Source of the DNA: an uncultured Paraburkholderia sp. | GTDB taxonomy: Bacteria; Pseudomonadota; Gammaproteobacteria; Burkholderiales; Burkholderiaceae | Reading direction: 5' to 3' | DNA: 5,770 bases | NCBI GenBank assembly: GCA_937917025.1 | Contig: CALFSF010000362.1 | Location: forward strand, 1-5,770 | Shown: piece after piece, positions 1 through 5,584 of the stretch | How positions within the stretch are numbered: position 1 is the stretch's first letter | Layout of the letters: each line of letters opens with the position of its first letter | The notes under the pieces: generated by a model | Database searches by the model: none | What the model saw: the letters and a program-made list of their open reading frames with translations, nothing else | Told to the model about the DNA's origin: nothing | Translations under genes and position numbers: made by a program

Positions 1-747
<747 letters not shown>

Positions 748-825
748 TGCGCGGCGCGCTCCCGATGCAGCGGACATTGCACGCAGGCGGCCGGTTCCGC
801 GAAAAGAGGCGACGCGCCCGTCAGG

Positions 826-831
826 TAGAAT
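826..831 (+). promoter_or_regulatory. Possible -10 element of the folA promoter
   Basis: TAGAAT matches the sigma-70 -10 consensus at five of six positions and lies 28 bases before the folA ATG, which would leave a leader of about 20 nt. No good -35 hexamer is seen at 16-18 bp spacing (the candidate at 803-808 is AAAGAG), so this rests on the -10 alone. Confidence 0.35.
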
Positions 832-859
832 CAGGACGATTACGTTCACTGACTACTTG

Positions 860-1360
860 ATGACGACGCTGACCCTGATCGTCGCTCGCGCCCGCAACGG
901 CGTGATCGGCCGCGACAACCAGCTGCCCTGGCGGCTGCCCGAAGACCTCGCTTTCTTCAAGCGCACGACGATGGGCGCGCCCATCATCATGGGCCGCAAG
1001 ACCCATGAATCGATTGGCCGCGCGCTGCCGGGACGACGCAACATCGTCGTCACGCGCGATGCCACGCGGCGCTTCAACGGCTGCGACACGGTCACGAGTC
1101 TCGACGAAGCCCTCGCGCTCGCCCAGCAGGATCAGGCGCCCGAAGCGTTCCTGATCGGCGGCGCGCAGCTTTATCACGAAGGGTTTCACCACGCCGACAA
1201 GCTCGTGATGACCGAGATTTCCGCCGACTTCGAAGGCGATGCGACGTTTCCCGCGCCGGACGCCGCGCACTGGGACGAAGTCGCGCGCGAGACGCATCGC
1301 GCGCATGCGCCGAACGAGTTCGACTACGCGTTCGTGACGTACCAGCGCAAGCGCGACTGA
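860..1360 (+). CDS. folA: Dihydrofolate reductase
   Basis: Cytoplasmic enzyme that reduces dihydrofolate to tetrahydrofolate with NADPH (EC 1.5.1.3), supplying one-carbon carriers for thymidylate, purine and methionine synthesis; it is the target of trimethoprim. The 166-residue product is close to E. coli FolA (159) and aligns along its whole length. The substrate-site segment NQLPWRLPEDL is at residues 20-30; Asp29 corresponds to the catalytic Asp27 of E. coli and Trp24 to Trp22. The NADPH-binding stretches GRKTHESIG (about 46-54) and LPGRRNIVVTR follow, then the cofactor-binding LIGGAQLY. I chose ATG at 860; an in-frame TTG lies directly before it at 857 and gives one extra residue. There is no strong Shine-Dalgarno (AGGA at 833-836 is too distant). 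Transcription probably ends at the terminator at 1469-1503. No key residue is missing, so it should be functional. Confidence 0.97.
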   Translation: MTTLTLIVARARNGVIGRDNQLPWRLPEDLAFFKRTTMGAPIIMGRKTHESIGRALPGRRNIVVTRDATRRFNGCDTVTSLDEALALAQQDQAPEAFLIGGAQLYHEGFHHADKLVMTEISADFEGDATFPAPDAAHWDEVARETHRAHAPNEFDYAFVTYQRKRD

Positions 1361-1401
1361 ACCTTCGTCACTGGACGTCGCGCCTTTTGACGGGCGCATG
1401 A

Positions 1402-1448
1402 AAAAACACCACGGGCTCGATACCTGCCCGTACCACAAAGGTGTTGGT
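1402..1448 (+). repeat. 47-bp repeat, copy A (folA 3' region)
   Basis: This segment matches, without gaps, the reverse complement of 2668-2714. The last 21 bases are identical in both copies. Outside the core there are only two mismatches (45 of 47 if the core is allowed to flip). The core at 1414-1424, GGCTCGATACC, reads the same way on the plus strand in both copies although the arms are inverted. The copy can fold: ACGGGC (1411-1416) pairs with GCCCGT (1426-1431), and AACACC (1405-1410) with GGTGTT (1440-1445), followed by GG and a T-run. It may therefore add to folA termination. Function unknown; the form resembles a dispersed palindromic intergenic repeat. Confidence 0.8.
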
Positions 1449-1468
1449 TTTTGAGCTGATTAACGCTG

Positions 1469-1503
1469 AGACCCGCGTCCCAAATGGGATTGCGGGTCTT
1501 TTT
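1469..1503 (+). terminator. Intrinsic terminator downstream of folA
   Basis: AGACCCGC (1469-1476) pairs with GCGGGTCT (1492-1499). An inner stem TCCCA/TGGGA closes a two-base loop, and five Ts follow (1499-1503). This is a classic rho-independent terminator, 109 bases after the folA stop, placed to separate folA from the fic segment. Confidence 0.9.
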
Positions 1504-1862
1504 CTTGCCGGAGATATTTCCGGGAGGTGGCGGGCGCAAGACTTCTCGACGTTGAGTCCGGGCATGGCGGGTAGAAGCCCGGGGGAAAGAGCTTCGAGAT
1601 CAGCTTCAGAGACTCGCTTCCGAAATACAAGGCAAACCGGCCGGGACTGAAAGAATTTCGGCGGAAATACAAAGCTACGACCAGGTGCTACATGCGCAAT
1701 GCGTCAATGTTCGGGCGTTCTTTTATCGGACCGGGCGACCGGCGTTCGAAGCAAACTGCCTCGCAATCGCTGGCTTGCAATGCGGCAAATTATGGACGCT
1801 TGCTTCTGCAAAATGCAGCAGTTATGTGAAATCTGATTCCCTACAATGAAGCATCGCGGTAT
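1504..1862. other. Intergenic stretch before fic; no convincing gene
   Basis: No complete gene is recognised here. The base composition drifts lower: 52 of 120 bases are G or C in 1801-1920 by hand count, far below the flanking genes. Small palindromes are present: CCGGA/TCCGG at 1508-1523, CCGGGC/GCCCGG at 1558-1582 and CTGCA/TGCAG at 1806-1818. A plus-strand frame without an ATG is open from 1556 to 1849 and is listed separately. The position upstream of a mobile-mystery-B gene is where its HTH partner would normally sit, but no HTH protein can be read in any frame. Confidence 0.6.
1556..1849 (+). pseudogene. Possible gene remnant (open frame lacking a start)
   Basis: This frame is open for 97 codons between TGA at 1553 and TGA at 1847, but it has no ATG; the first plausible alternative start is a GTG in the middle. 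The first half reads like a charged amphipathic helix (for example GKELRDQLQRLASEIQ and ERISAEIQSYDQ) and contains the motif (S/A)EIQ twice, 14 residues apart. The second half is cysteine-rich and less protein-like. I do not recognise the family. It could be the internal part of a gene decayed at both ends, or chance. Confidence 0.25.
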
Positions 1863-1885
1863 TTGGTGCTTCCTTATAATGAAGC
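1837..1885 (+). repeat. Direct repeat pair with -10-like hexamers at the fic 5' end
   Basis: TTCCCTACAATGAAGC (1837-1852) recurs as TTCCTTATAATGAAGC (1870-1885), 14 of 16 bases identical, with starts 33 bp apart (about three helical turns and eleven codons). The copies hold the -10-like hexamers TACAAT and TATAAT (perfect consensus), each overlapping an ATG. Neither has a clear -35 at normal spacing. They could be operators for a lost HTH regulator, tandem promoters, or a short tandem duplication. Confidence 0.45.
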
Positions 1886-2438
1886 TAATGATTCCAGGTG
1901 CATCACTATACCGACGCACCTGGCCACCAGGAGCGACCTGAATGACTGGGAGCAGGAGAACATCCTGCAAGCCGTGCAATGGGCTCGCCGTCAACGCAAG
2001 GTCGATGTCCTCAGTGACGAGTTCTGTCGCAACCTTCACAAGAAAATGTTCGACCAGACCTGGTCGTGGGCAGGCACGTTCCGCAAGTCCGACAAGAACA
2101 TCGGATGCGACTGGGCGCAGGTCAGCGTCAAACTGAGAAACCTTTTCGATAACACGCGGTGGTGGGTCGACAACGGCACATTCCCGCCTGATGAGATTGC
2201 CGCACGATTTCACCGCGAGCTGGTGTGGATTCACCCTTTTCCGAACGGCAATGGTCGACACTCACGAATGATGGCTGATGCGCTCTTGCGCAGCATGAAA
2301 CAGGAGCCGTTTTCGTGGGGCGGCGGCGGGACATTGGTTAAAGCGGATAACGCCCGGACGGATTACTTAACCGCCTTGCGTGCGGCGGATAAAGGTGACT
2401 ACAGTTTGCTCCTGATCTTCGTGCGAAGGACTGCTTAG
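1863..2438 (+). CDS. Fic-domain protein, mobile mystery protein B type; 5' end uncertain
   Basis: The Fic signature HPFPNGNGRHSR is at residues 124-135, with the catalytic His, the phosphate-binding NGNGR and the final Arg all intact. Fic enzymes typically transfer AMP, or a related group, from a nucleotide to a target protein. The segments IPTHLATRSDLNDWEQENI (16-34), MFDQTWSWAGTFRKSDKNIG (62-81), FTWGG-like FSWGGGG and the ending ALRAADKGD are what I recall for mobile mystery protein B, a Fic family carried on mobile elements next to an HTH protein A. No partner A is visible. The only near-match to the Fic inhibitory motif (S/T)xxxE(G/N) is DWEQEN, with Asp in the first place. The longest frame starts at TTG 1863 (GTG at 1866) with no Shine-Dalgarno; the first in-frame ATG is codon 62, inside the domain. 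The family's usual N-terminal stretch (GATPLDPDE-like) is missing, suggesting a frameshift or small deletion near 1900. The core fold looks whole; expression is doubtful. Confidence 0.85.
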   Translation: MVLPYNEANDSRCITIPTHLATRSDLNDWEQENILQAVQWARRQRKVDVLSDEFCRNLHKKMFDQTWSWAGTFRKSDKNIGCDWAQVSVKLRNLFDNTRWWVDNGTFPPDEIAARFHRELVWIHPFPNGNGRHSRMMADALLRSMKQEPFSWGGGGTLVKADNARTDYLTALRAADKGDYSLLLIFVRRTA

Positions 2439-2615
2439 CCGTCGCACGGACAAGAAGGACGTCAAGCCATTTGTGACAGGCCAAAGAGCTTTGCGCTGTT
2501 GCGCGTGCAGCCCTGCACGACCGACCTTTCGCCGACGCCGCGCAGCTCCGCAATCGCGAGTGCGGCAGCGCCCGACACCGCCTGGTCAAGGCTCGTACGG
2601 GCTTTCAATGCCCAT
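2439..2615. other. Short intergenic stretch after fic; nothing firmly identified
   Basis: Together with the terminator and repeat to its right, this makes 313 bases without a recognised gene between fic and pmbA. No terminator-like hairpin with a T-run follows fic on the plus strand before 2615. One minus-strand frame (2462-2608) has coding-like composition and is listed separately. Confidence 0.5.
2462..2608 (-). pseudogene. Possible small ORF or gene remnant, 48 codons
   Basis: On the minus strand, TTG at 2606-2608 opens a 48-codon frame ending in TGA at 2462-2464. It reads as an alanine-rich helix (KARTSLDQAVSGAAALAIAE) with strongly GC-rich third positions. It starts just beyond the pmbA terminator, has no Shine-Dalgarno and no ATG, and I do not recognise it. 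A codon-aligned plus-strand frame over the same bases is also open, so composition alone may explain it. It is probably debris of a former gene, if anything. Confidence 0.2.
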
Positions 2616-2642
2616 AAAAAAGCGAGCCTCCGAAGAGGCTCG
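2616..2642 (-). terminator. Intrinsic terminator of pmbA, UUCG loop
   Basis: Read on the minus strand, GCGAGCCTC and GAGGCTCGC form a perfect 9-bp stem around the very stable tetraloop TTCG, followed by six Ts (plus-strand A-run 2616-2621). It lies about 110 bases past the pmbA stop and would end leftward transcription before it runs antisense through fic. Confidence 0.93.
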
Positions 2643-2667
2643 CAGTAGTCATCAGGCCTGCCCGTTC

Positions 2668-2714
2668 ACCAACACCTTTGTGGTACGGACAGGCTCGATA
2701 CCCGTGGCGTTTTT
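2668..2714 (-). repeat. 47-bp repeat, copy B (pmbA 3' region)
   Basis: Inverted counterpart of 1402-1448. In the pmbA transcript direction it has the same arms as copy A and the same order of stop codon, repeat, terminator. Its 11-bp core (2692-2702 on the plus strand, GGCTCGATACC) is flipped relative to the arms. The inner hairpin is weaker here, with ACGG/CCGT as the main pairing. Confidence 0.8.
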
Positions 2715-2751
2715 GTGCAGGCGGCACGCGTCTCTTCGTACTGAAGAACGC

Positions 2752-4128
2752 TTACTGTCCGGCGATCGTCATCCGTTCGATCAGCACCGAGCCGGTCTGC
2801 TTGGTGCCGCGCGCGATCGTATCCGCGCCGATCGCGACGATGTGGCGGAACATCTCCTGCAGCGTGCCCGCGACGGTGATTTCCTCGACCGGATACTGGA
2901 TCTTGCCGTTTTCCACCCAGAAGCCCGACGCGCCGCGCGAATAGTCGCCCGTCACGTAGTTGACGCCCTGCCCCATCAGCTCCGTCAGCAGAAGACCCGT
3001 GCCGAGCTTCTTCAACATCGCCTCGAAGTCGTCGCCTGGCCGCGTGTTCGAGCTGACCAGCGACAGGTTGTGCGAGCCGCCGGCGTTGCCGGTCGTCTTC
3101 ATGCCGAGCTTGCGCGCCGAATACGTCGACAGGAAGTAGCCTTCGACCACGCCGTCCTTCACCACCGAACGGCGCTGCGTGCGCACGCCTTCCTCGTCGA
3201 ACGGTGCGCTGCCCATCGCGCGCGGCGTGTGCGGATCCTCGACCACCTGAACGTGCGGCGCGAACACCGGCTTGCCGAGACTGTCGACGAGAAACGTTGT
3301 CTTGCGATACAGCGCGCCGCCGCTCGTGGCCTGCACGAACGCGCCGAGCAGCCCCGCGGCAAGCGGCGCCTCGAACAGCACCGGCACCTTGCGCGTGTCG
3401 AGACCGCGTGCGCCCATGCGCGCGAGCGCGCGCTCCGCGGCGTAGCGGCCGACGGCTTCCGGATCGGCCAGCTCACCGGCACTGCGCTTCGACGTGTACC
3501 AGTCGTCGCGCTGCATGTTGCGGCCACTGCCCGCGATCGGCGCGCATGCCACGTAGTGCCGCGAATACGGATAGCCGCCGAGAAAACCGCGCGAGGTGGC
3601 GAGCACGAACTGCGAATGCTGCGCGGAAACGCTCGCGCCTTCCGAATTGCGGATCTGCGGGCTGACGGCAAACGCGGCGTCTTCCGCGCGACGGGCGATT
3701 TCGACCGCTTCGTCGGCCGACAGATTCCACGGGTGATACAGATCGAGATCCCGCGGGCTGGTTTCCAGCAGTTCCTTTTCGGCGAGGCCGGCGCAGTCGT
3801 CTTCCGCCGTGAAGCGCGCGATGTTGTACGCGGCGGCAACCGTATCTTTCAGCGCCTGGGACGAAAAATCCGACGTGCTCGCGTTGCCGCGCCTGTTGCC
3901 GATGAAGACCGTCACGCCGACCATCTTGTCGCGGTTGTGCTCGATCGTTTCGACCTCGCCGCGCCGCACCGAGACCGACAGGCCATCGCCCTCGGAGATT
4001 TCAGTGGCCGCGTCGCTGCCGCCGATCGCCTTCGCGTGGCGCAGGATGTCTTCGGCGATCTGCTTCAGTTCGTCCTGCGTGTGCGGGAAAAAGCGCTGTT
4101 TAACGTCCATGTCGGTGTCTGCTGCCAT
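2752..4128 (-). CDS. pmbA: TldE/PmbA family metalloprotease subunit
   Basis: This 458-residue protein aligns in length and sequence with PmbA (TldE), the partner of TldD in a cytoplasmic heterodimeric metallopeptidase. In E. coli, TldD/TldE matures the peptide antibiotic microcin B17 and helps degrade the antitoxin CcdA; in bacteria without these substrates the target is unknown. TldD carries the zinc site (HExxxH), and TldE-type subunits lack it; I see no HExxxH here, as expected. Recognisable stretches are SDAATEISEGDGLSVSVRRG (about 38-57), the central SGRNMQRDDWYTS, and the glycine-rich C-terminal region with TGNAGGSHN, GQGVNYVTGDYSRGASGFWVENG and EEITVAGTL. The ATG at 4128 is preferred; Met7 (4110) is an alternative with no better ribosome site. 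tldD is not in this window. yjgA is its divergent neighbour, as in E. coli, which supports the assignment. The gene ends 110 bases before a strong terminator. Confidence 0.96.
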   Translation of the reverse strand: MAADTDMDVKQRFFPHTQDELKQIAEDILRHAKAIGGSDAATEISEGDGLSVSVRRGEVETIEHNRDKMVGVTVFIGNRRGNASTSDFSSQALKDTVAAAYNIARFTAEDDCAGLAEKELLETSPRDLDLYHPWNLSADEAVEIARRAEDAAFAVSPQIRNSEGASVSAQHSQFVLATSRGFLGGYPYSRHYVACAPIAGSGRNMQRDDWYTSKRSAGELADPEAVGRYAAERALARMGARGLDTRKVPVLFEAPLAAGLLGAFVQATSGGALYRKTTFLVDSLGKPVFAPHVQVVEDPHTPRAMGSAPFDEEGVRTQRRSVVKDGVVEGYFLSTYSARKLGMKTTGNAGGSHNLSLVSSNTRPGDDFEAMLKKLGTGLLLTELMGQGVNYVTGDYSRGASGFWVENGKIQYPVEEITVAGTLQEMFRHIVAIGADTIARGTKQTGSVLIERMTIAGQ

Positions 4129-4148
4129 CGTCGTTACCGTCCGGTTCG

Positions 4149-4165
4149 GGGCCGGAGACCGGCCC
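4149..4165 (-). other. Perfect stem-loop in the pmbA leader
   Basis: GGGCCGG, loop of three, CCGGCCC forms a perfect 7-bp GC stem, 20 bases upstream of the pmbA ATG. In the mRNA it would sit just before the ribosome-binding region and could lower or tune initiation. There is no T-run, so it is not a standard terminator. Its function is inferred from position only. Confidence 0.4.
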
Positions 4166-4202
4166 GCGTGTTGTTCGCATCGGTGAAATTCCGCATCCCG
4201 CG

Positions 4203-4208
4203 ATCATA
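4203..4208 (-). promoter_or_regulatory. Possible extended -10 promoter of pmbA
   Basis: Minus strand reads TGCTATGAT: a TATGAT hexamer (five of six to consensus) preceded by the TGn extension. No convincing -35 lies 16-18 bp upstream, which extended -10 promoters can tolerate. It would give a leader of about 68 nt containing the stem-loop at 4149-4165. Confidence 0.45.
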
Positions 4209-4298
4209 GCAAGGTCCGCGCCGCCGTACCTGACCTTCGACCGTCTTCAGGATGGCACGTTAGCCGTCCGGCCCAGGGGTTGGCGGGGCACGGCACGT

Positions 4299-4304
4299 TA
4301 CAAT
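4299..4304 (+). promoter_or_regulatory. -10 element of yjgA, suggesting a leaderless mRNA
   Basis: TACAAT directly precedes ATG GGC ATG. With the usual 6-8 base gap, transcription would start at or beside the A of the second ATG (4311). The nearest -35-like TTGGCG (4280-4285) has only a 13-bp spacer, so the -35 is weak or absent. Confidence 0.45.
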
Positions 4305-4310
4305 ATGGGC

Positions 4311-4925
4311 ATGACACGCAAAACCCGCACTCAACCCATGCAACCCGCTCCGGAAGTCGACGAGAACGGGTACGACCGTCCCAGCAAATCGCAGCTCAAA
4401 CGTGACATGCACGCGTTGCAGGAACTGGGCGAGGCGCTGATCGCGCTGCCGAAAGACGCGCTCAAGCGCATGCCGATGCCGGAAGCGCTCAACGACGCGG
4501 TCCGCGAGGCACGCCGCATTACCGATCACGAAGGCAAGCGCCGCCAGGTGCAATACGTCGGCCGCGTGATGCGCGGGCTGCTGGATGCGGAAACGGCCGC
4601 GCTGCGTACCGCGCTGGACAGCTACAAGGGCATCAACAAGGCCGAAACGGCCCGTCTGCACTGGATCGAGCGCACCCGCGAAAAACTGCTCGCCGACGAC
4701 GCGGCGCTGACCGAATTCATCCGCCAGCACCCTGCCGCCGATCCGCAGGAAGGGCGCACGCTGATCCGCAACGCACGCAAGGAGCAGCAGCAGGAAAAGC
4801 CGCCGCGCTACTTCCGCGAACTGTTCCAGTGGATCAAGGACACGAGCAAAACCGGCAACGATGACGACGACAGCGACGAATCCGGTGAACCCCGCGAAGA
4901 CGACGATGACGAAACTGGCGCGTAA
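4311..4925 (+). CDS. yjgA: Ribosome maturation factor DarP/YjgA (DUF615)
   Basis: The 204-residue product matches the YjgA/DarP family, whose E. coli member (183 residues) binds late 50S precursors and helps 23S rRNA and the large subunit mature. Family hallmarks, in order, are RPSKSQLKRDMHALQELGE (near 21-39), LPKDALKRMPMP, the DAVREARRITDHEGKRRQVQYVGRVMR region (near 63-89), then ARLHWIERTREKLL, EGRTLIRNARKEQQ and a YFRELFQWIK helix. A strongly acidic tail follows. I chose ATG 4311 because the -10 hexamer abuts the earlier ATG (4305), and because MTRKTR is the N-terminus I recall in Burkholderia relatives; starting at 4305 adds two residues. No Shine-Dalgarno precedes either start. The gene is divergent from pmbA, and its 3' end overlaps mog by 20 bases (or 65 with the upstream mog start), suggesting co-transcription. 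Confidence 0.95.
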   Translation: MTRKTRTQPMQPAPEVDENGYDRPSKSQLKRDMHALQELGEALIALPKDALKRMPMPEALNDAVREARRITDHEGKRRQVQYVGRVMRGLLDAETAALRTALDSYKGINKAETARLHWIERTREKLLADDAALTEFIRQHPAADPQEGRTLIRNARKEQQQEKPPRYFRELFQWIKDTSKTGNDDDDSDESGEPREDDDDETGA

Positions 4926-5526
4926 CCACCCTGACGAGATCCTGATCGGCCTCGTGTCGATCAGCGACCGGGCGAGCAGCGGCGTCTATGAGGACAAGGG
5001 CATTCCCGCGCTCGAGGCGTGGCTGGGCACCGCGCTCGCCTCGCCGTGGCGCGTCGAGACCCGGCTGATACAGGACGACGCGGCCACCATTTCGGCCACG
5101 CTCGTCGAGCTGGTCGACAACGTCGGCTGCGATCTGGTGCTGACAACCGGCGGCACGGGCCCGTCGCGGCGCGACGTCACGCCGGAAGCGACGCTCGCGG
5201 TGGGAACAAAAGAAATGCCGGGCTTCGGCGAACAGATGCGGCAGATCAGCCTGAATTTCGTGCCGACCGCGATTCTCTCGCGGCAGGTGGCGGTCATCCG
5301 CGAAACGGCGGAGCGCGCGGCGCTGATCGTCAATCTGCCGGGCCAGCCGAAATCGATCAAGGAAACGCTGGAAGGATTGCGCGACGAAACCGGAGCGGTC
5401 GCCGTCCCGGGCATTTTTGCCGCGGTGCCATATTGCATCGACCTGATCGGCGGCCCGTACGTGGAAACGAACGCGAGCGTGGTCGCGGCGTTTCGCCCGA
5501 AGAGCGCGCAGCGCGCTCCCCGGTAG
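4906..5526 (+). CDS. mog: Molybdopterin adenylyltransferase
   Basis: Mog adenylylates molybdopterin with ATP (EC 2.7.7.75), activating it for molybdate insertion in molybdenum cofactor synthesis, in the cytoplasm. Similarity to E. coli Mog (195 residues) runs the full length: IGLVSISDRASSGVYEDKG (14-32), the substrate-binding TTGGTGPSRRDVTPEAT (80-96), EMPGFGEQMRQIS, FVPTAILSRQVAVIR, NLPGQPKSIKE and the ending YVETNASVVAAFRPKSA. Asp57/58 and Asp90 correspond to the E. coli active-site aspartates 49 and 82. With ATG 4906 the protein has 206 residues and a weak ribosome site (GAAG at 4896-4899). The frame also allows ATG 4861 (221 residues), whose extra Thr/Asn/Pro-rich residues are encoded out of phase with the acidic tail of yjgA. 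No separate promoter is evident; it probably depends on the yjgA transcript. No other cofactor genes are in view. Confidence 0.95.
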   Translation: MTKLARNHPDEILIGLVSISDRASSGVYEDKGIPALEAWLGTALASPWRVETRLIQDDAATISATLVELVDNVGCDLVLTTGGTGPSRRDVTPEATLAVGTKEMPGFGEQMRQISLNFVPTAILSRQVAVIRETAERAALIVNLPGQPKSIKETLEGLRDETGAVAVPGIFAAVPYCIDLIGGPYVETNASVVAAFRPKSAQRAPR

Positions 5527-5542
5527 CGTTTCAGGCCGCTAA

Positions 5543-5562
5543 CGGGTTGCGATGGCGACCCG
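5543..5562. terminator. Hairpin between convergent mog and orn, possible shared terminator
   Basis: CGGGTTGC and GCGACCCG form an 8-bp stem (one G-T pair) around GATG, in the 58-base gap between the two stop codons. There is no T-run on either strand, so intrinsic termination is uncertain. Confidence 0.4.
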
Positions 5563-5584
5563 GACAGGCCCGGAGCACCGCGGC

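Noticed and set aside
821..1438. 205-codon minus-strand frame across folA
   Set aside because: Composition shadow of folA with no recognisable domain; it also runs through the repeat.
1402..1448. tRNA or tRNA-fragment in the repeat, because the core GGCTCGATACC resembles a T-arm
   Set aside because: The loop is not canonical (C at position 54), there is no acceptor stem, anticodon arm or CCA-like end, and the core is flipped in copy B.
1324..1565. Small minus-strand frames containing a VRAGIEPV-like string over repeat copy A
   Set aside because: Such strings arise from translating short repeats; the frames cross the folA terminator and have no other support.
1704..2261. 185-codon minus-strand frame across fic
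   Set aside because: Antisense to the Fic domain, whose catalytic motif is intact on the plus strand.
1402..2714. Composite insertion sequence bounded by inverted repeats
   Set aside because: No transposase lies between the repeats, the repeats are outside or next to host terminators, and no flanking target duplication is visible.
2473..4209. 578-codon open frame on the plus strand across pmbA
   Set aside because: It is antisense to pmbA, Arg/His/Ala-rich without domains, and crosses a terminator and a repeat. It is a by-product of GC-rich third positions in pmbA.
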